NCBI GenBank assembly: GCA_964036275.1 | Contig: OZ038435.1 | Location: forward strand, 25,205,581 to 25,269,580 | Reading direction: 5' to 3' | DNA from: Litoditis marina | Taxonomy: Eukaryota; Nematoda; Chromadorea; Rhabditida; Rhabditidae | DNA length: 64,000 nucleotides | Shown: positions 61,698-64,000 of the stretch, piece after piece | How positions within the stretch are numbered: the stretch's first letter is position 1 | Layout of the letters: every line of letters starts with the position of its first letter | The notes under the pieces: model-generated | Database searches by the model: none | The model's input: the letters and a program-made list of their open reading frames with translations, nothing else | Told to the model about the DNA's origin: nothing | Position numbers and translations under genes: made by a program

Positions 61698-62901
61698 AAT
61701 GATAATGAAAACTACAACTATCATAATTGCAGTGTAGAGAAATAATGAGGACAAAGAAATATGAAAGTTTTACGCTTCCTCTCTACAAAATGAAGATAAG
61801 CAACAGATTGAAGCGAATGAAAATATGATGTAAAGAATAGATCAACTACCAAATATTAATTGTTCGCTCTTAAAACCCATCACAATTCCAGTTATTCCCT
61901 GAAACTAAAATGTCAAACTACAAACATGTGCTCAAACGAGATCAAACTACAAACTTTCGCTGGCTTCGCACTCAGACTTAGCTAATTGAACTTTCGAAAC
62001 ATTTTTCTAGAGCGTCCAACGCAGCATGGAATGACATTTTGTTCTTTACAATTATAACTCTACTGTTTTACTATGAAACTACCGCCACACTGACTCAATG
62101 CACCAACAACCTACCGTATACCGAATTATCCGAGTGTTCAAACGCTGGTATCCATGAACACTAAAACTGCATAAGATAATGTGTGAACATAGGATTTCAC
62201 CAAACCATCATGAAACAATATATTACTCGTGGCTAATAATTTATTCATTTCATATAAACAGGGGAGCACAATCTAGAAACCGAGACACTGCACATATGAG
62301 TTGCTTAAGATAGTAGATTGAACGGGAGAGATAACAGTATTGCATAAGGAACGATGGGATGTATGGAGAGAATACCTCAGTGGAATATCAATGCCGCTAA
62401 TGGGAGGAAGGGGAAGGACATATTTTCACGATGAGCACTTTTCTGGGACACCAATCAAATCGAACAGTATGTTTCGCAGGGATAAGGCACACCAAAAGTG
62501 TCAACTAGTTGAGCTGTGTTCACACCCTAGTTCTGCATATTTAGTTAAACATTATCACGGTTTGGGTACCAAATCTGACATATACTTAACCACATAAACG
62601 TATGATGTTAGTCAGTATCGAACTAGAGGTGTGACGTGTGACAAAACGTGTACACAGTCAAATGTAATCAATAATGATAAATAAGTGATAAATAAGCTGC
62701 GGGGAGGAAGAAATTCTACACAAAATTGTACATTTGCACAAATTGAAGATTGCACACGCTCGCATGGAGCGACACAATACTCGCACATTTTTAGAGAACA
62801 GAAGTTTTGAATTTCGATAATAAAAAAATCGAATATTGTTCAGAAGATACTTTATAAGGAACCAATGTTCAGCGTGTACAACTGACGTTTTCCATCGTTT
62901 C
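61698..62901. other. Spacer between mlc-5 and taf-9
   Basis: About 1.2 kb between two genes on the minus strand, too long for a typical nematode operon spacer of about 100 bases. It contains two ATCAAACTACAAAC-type motifs (61912-61953). No gene is seen. Confidence 0.5.
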
Positions 62902-63988
62902 CTACGAGTTCATGACTGTGCGCACAAAGTCACTGATGTTGACGTTTCCGTGCGAGTCGTTGTGACCGGACAGCAGCTGATCTACCTCATCGTCGGACAG
63001 ACGTTCACCTGGAATATAAAAAAATTGATAATCAATAAAGCACATAGTTTGCATAGGCTTCAGCTATCGAACGGTAAATGAAAAGAACTCTGCGCACGGG
63101 CCACTGTTTACATTGACAAGTTATACAATTCTCAACACGCTGTATACCAATAGCAAGAGAATCAAGCAAGCAACAAATGAACAGTATATTACGCCCAGGA
63201 ATTGCGCCAACTTTTAAGAATACACAAGATGAGCGCGGATTTCATGGATATGTTGTCAATGGCAGTGAGAATGGAAAAAGTAGCGCCAGAGATTCTTTTA
63301 GCTATTCCGGAAAAAAGAAGAAGACTGGACTAATTGAATTGGAGAAATACCGGGATTGGGGTTGCAACATTAGAGCTCATAACTCAAAAACACGATTCCT
63401 CGAAACTCCGAAAGTTCAACGCGATTTAGAAAATTGGGATGGCGGATGGATACAACTAAGTAGAATGGTTTGCAAAGGTTCAGGTAACCAGGGAATGAAG
63501 TATATTCTCACCGAGGGTAGTCAGAAGATGTCTGAGCTCGGCCACGTTGATCATACCGTTGCCTTCCTTGTCGAAATGGGATAAACCCTCCACAAATTCT
63601 TCCACGCTGTGCTTTTCCCTGCAATAACCCATGCATAACACAACTGAATGCATTGAAGCGTTTATCTGGTAAGATTGTGAATTCCAACCAATGTAATGAA
63701 CCAATCCTACATTTTCGCCGAGTGTCAACGCCCAACGATAACCTATGATGACATAAGTATCAAAGAACTGATATGGTTTTACAACATAACAAATAGATTC
63801 TCGAAGAAAGTCCAGACTAGCAAAAACACTGGAAACTTTTTAAAAACTAACCTGTTCTTGCTGACACTCTGGAAGATGGGGACAAAGTCCTCGAAGGAGA
63901 GACGAGCCTCCTTGTCGTAGTGGGCACAGCAACGACCGATCTCCGTTTCTGTAGGATTCTGCCCCAGAGCACGCAGCACGTCGCCAAC
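62902..63988 (-). CDS. mlc-5: Myosin essential light chain (C-terminal part)
   Basis: Three exons in coding order, 63988-63852, 63618-63512 and 63008-62902, give the last 116 residues. The N-terminus lies beyond the window edge: the first exon here begins after an acceptor (GTGTTCAG) with VGDVLRALGQNPT, the standard essential-light-chain sequence after the first EF-hand loop. Next come RLSFEDFVPIFQSVSK, FVEGLSHFDKEGNGMINVAE (third EF-hand) and LSGHNDSHGNVNISDFVR (fourth EF-hand region). The protein ends TVMNS. It should bind the lever arm of myosin II and act in cytokinesis and embryonic cell shape. C. elegans mlc-5 (non-muscle, T12D8.6 from memory) fits better than muscle mlc-3, and its location beside taf-9 agrees. 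Confidence 0.92.
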
Positions 63989-64000
63989 CTGAACACACAC

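Noticed and set aside
1..64000. CRISPR arrays, bacterial operons, prophage or viral genes
   Set aside because: The window is clearly eukaryotic. The only tandem arrays are micro- and minisatellites without spacer structure, and no viral or retroelement protein was recognised.

Overview
The window is nuclear DNA from a nematode, most likely a rhabditid close to or inside Caenorhabditis. The evidence is: many short exons joined at (T)TTTCAG-type acceptors with GTAAGT/GTGAGT donors; start codons lying 1 to 20 bases after such acceptors, as expected for spliced-leader addition; coding exons rich in C/G-ending codons inside AT-rich introns; and gene models matching nematode DEX-1, TAF-9, MLC-5 and an ACBP-5-like protein. 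From memory, acbp-5, mlc-5 and taf-9 share cosmid T12D8 on C. elegans chromosome III, so part of the gene content looks syntenic, although dex-1 lies between them here.

Layout. (1) 2461-5746 (+): eight-exon globin-family gene with an N-myristoylation-type start. (2) 6629-9657 (-): acyl-CoA-binding-domain gene, tail to tail with the globin gene. (3) 10111-10726 (-): two-exon gene for a 63-residue secreted peptide precursor that looks like a neuropeptide. (4) 10.7-28.1 kb: no gene I can support; a repeat-rich stretch of MITE-like elements, GA microsatellites, a 200-base N gap (26741-26940) and a degenerate tRNA-like sequence. (5) 28144/29634-43262 (+): dex-1, 34 exons, 1082 residues, a transmembrane protein with two nidogen domains and EGF repeats, and a possible second first exon at 28144. 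(6) 43.3-54.4 kb: no gene I can support; more repeats and a 20-bp minisatellite. (7) 54417-59319 (+): arrestin-domain gene, 13 exons, 429 residues. (8) 59748-61668 (-): taf-9, five exons, 176 residues, convergent with the arrestin gene. (9) 62902-63988 (-): last three exons of mlc-5, running off the right edge.

The genes do not form one pathway: haem-protein sensing or redox, lipid-CoA binding, peptide signalling, extracellular matrix and dendrite anchoring, receptor or cargo trafficking, basal transcription and actomyosin. Nearest same-strand spacing is about 0.45 kb (acbp to peptide gene) and 1.2 kb (mlc-5 to taf-9), so I see no tight operon.

The most distinctive non-genic content is a set of short inverted-repeat elements without transposase. 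One family encloses a tRNA-like unit with box A and box B between TATAGT-type termini. One copy has lost the tRNA part and another is split by a younger TA-flanked element. Two nearly identical 440-bp elements in opposite orientation suggest recent movement. The most likely undescribed gene is the secreted peptide precursor at 10.1-10.7 kb.
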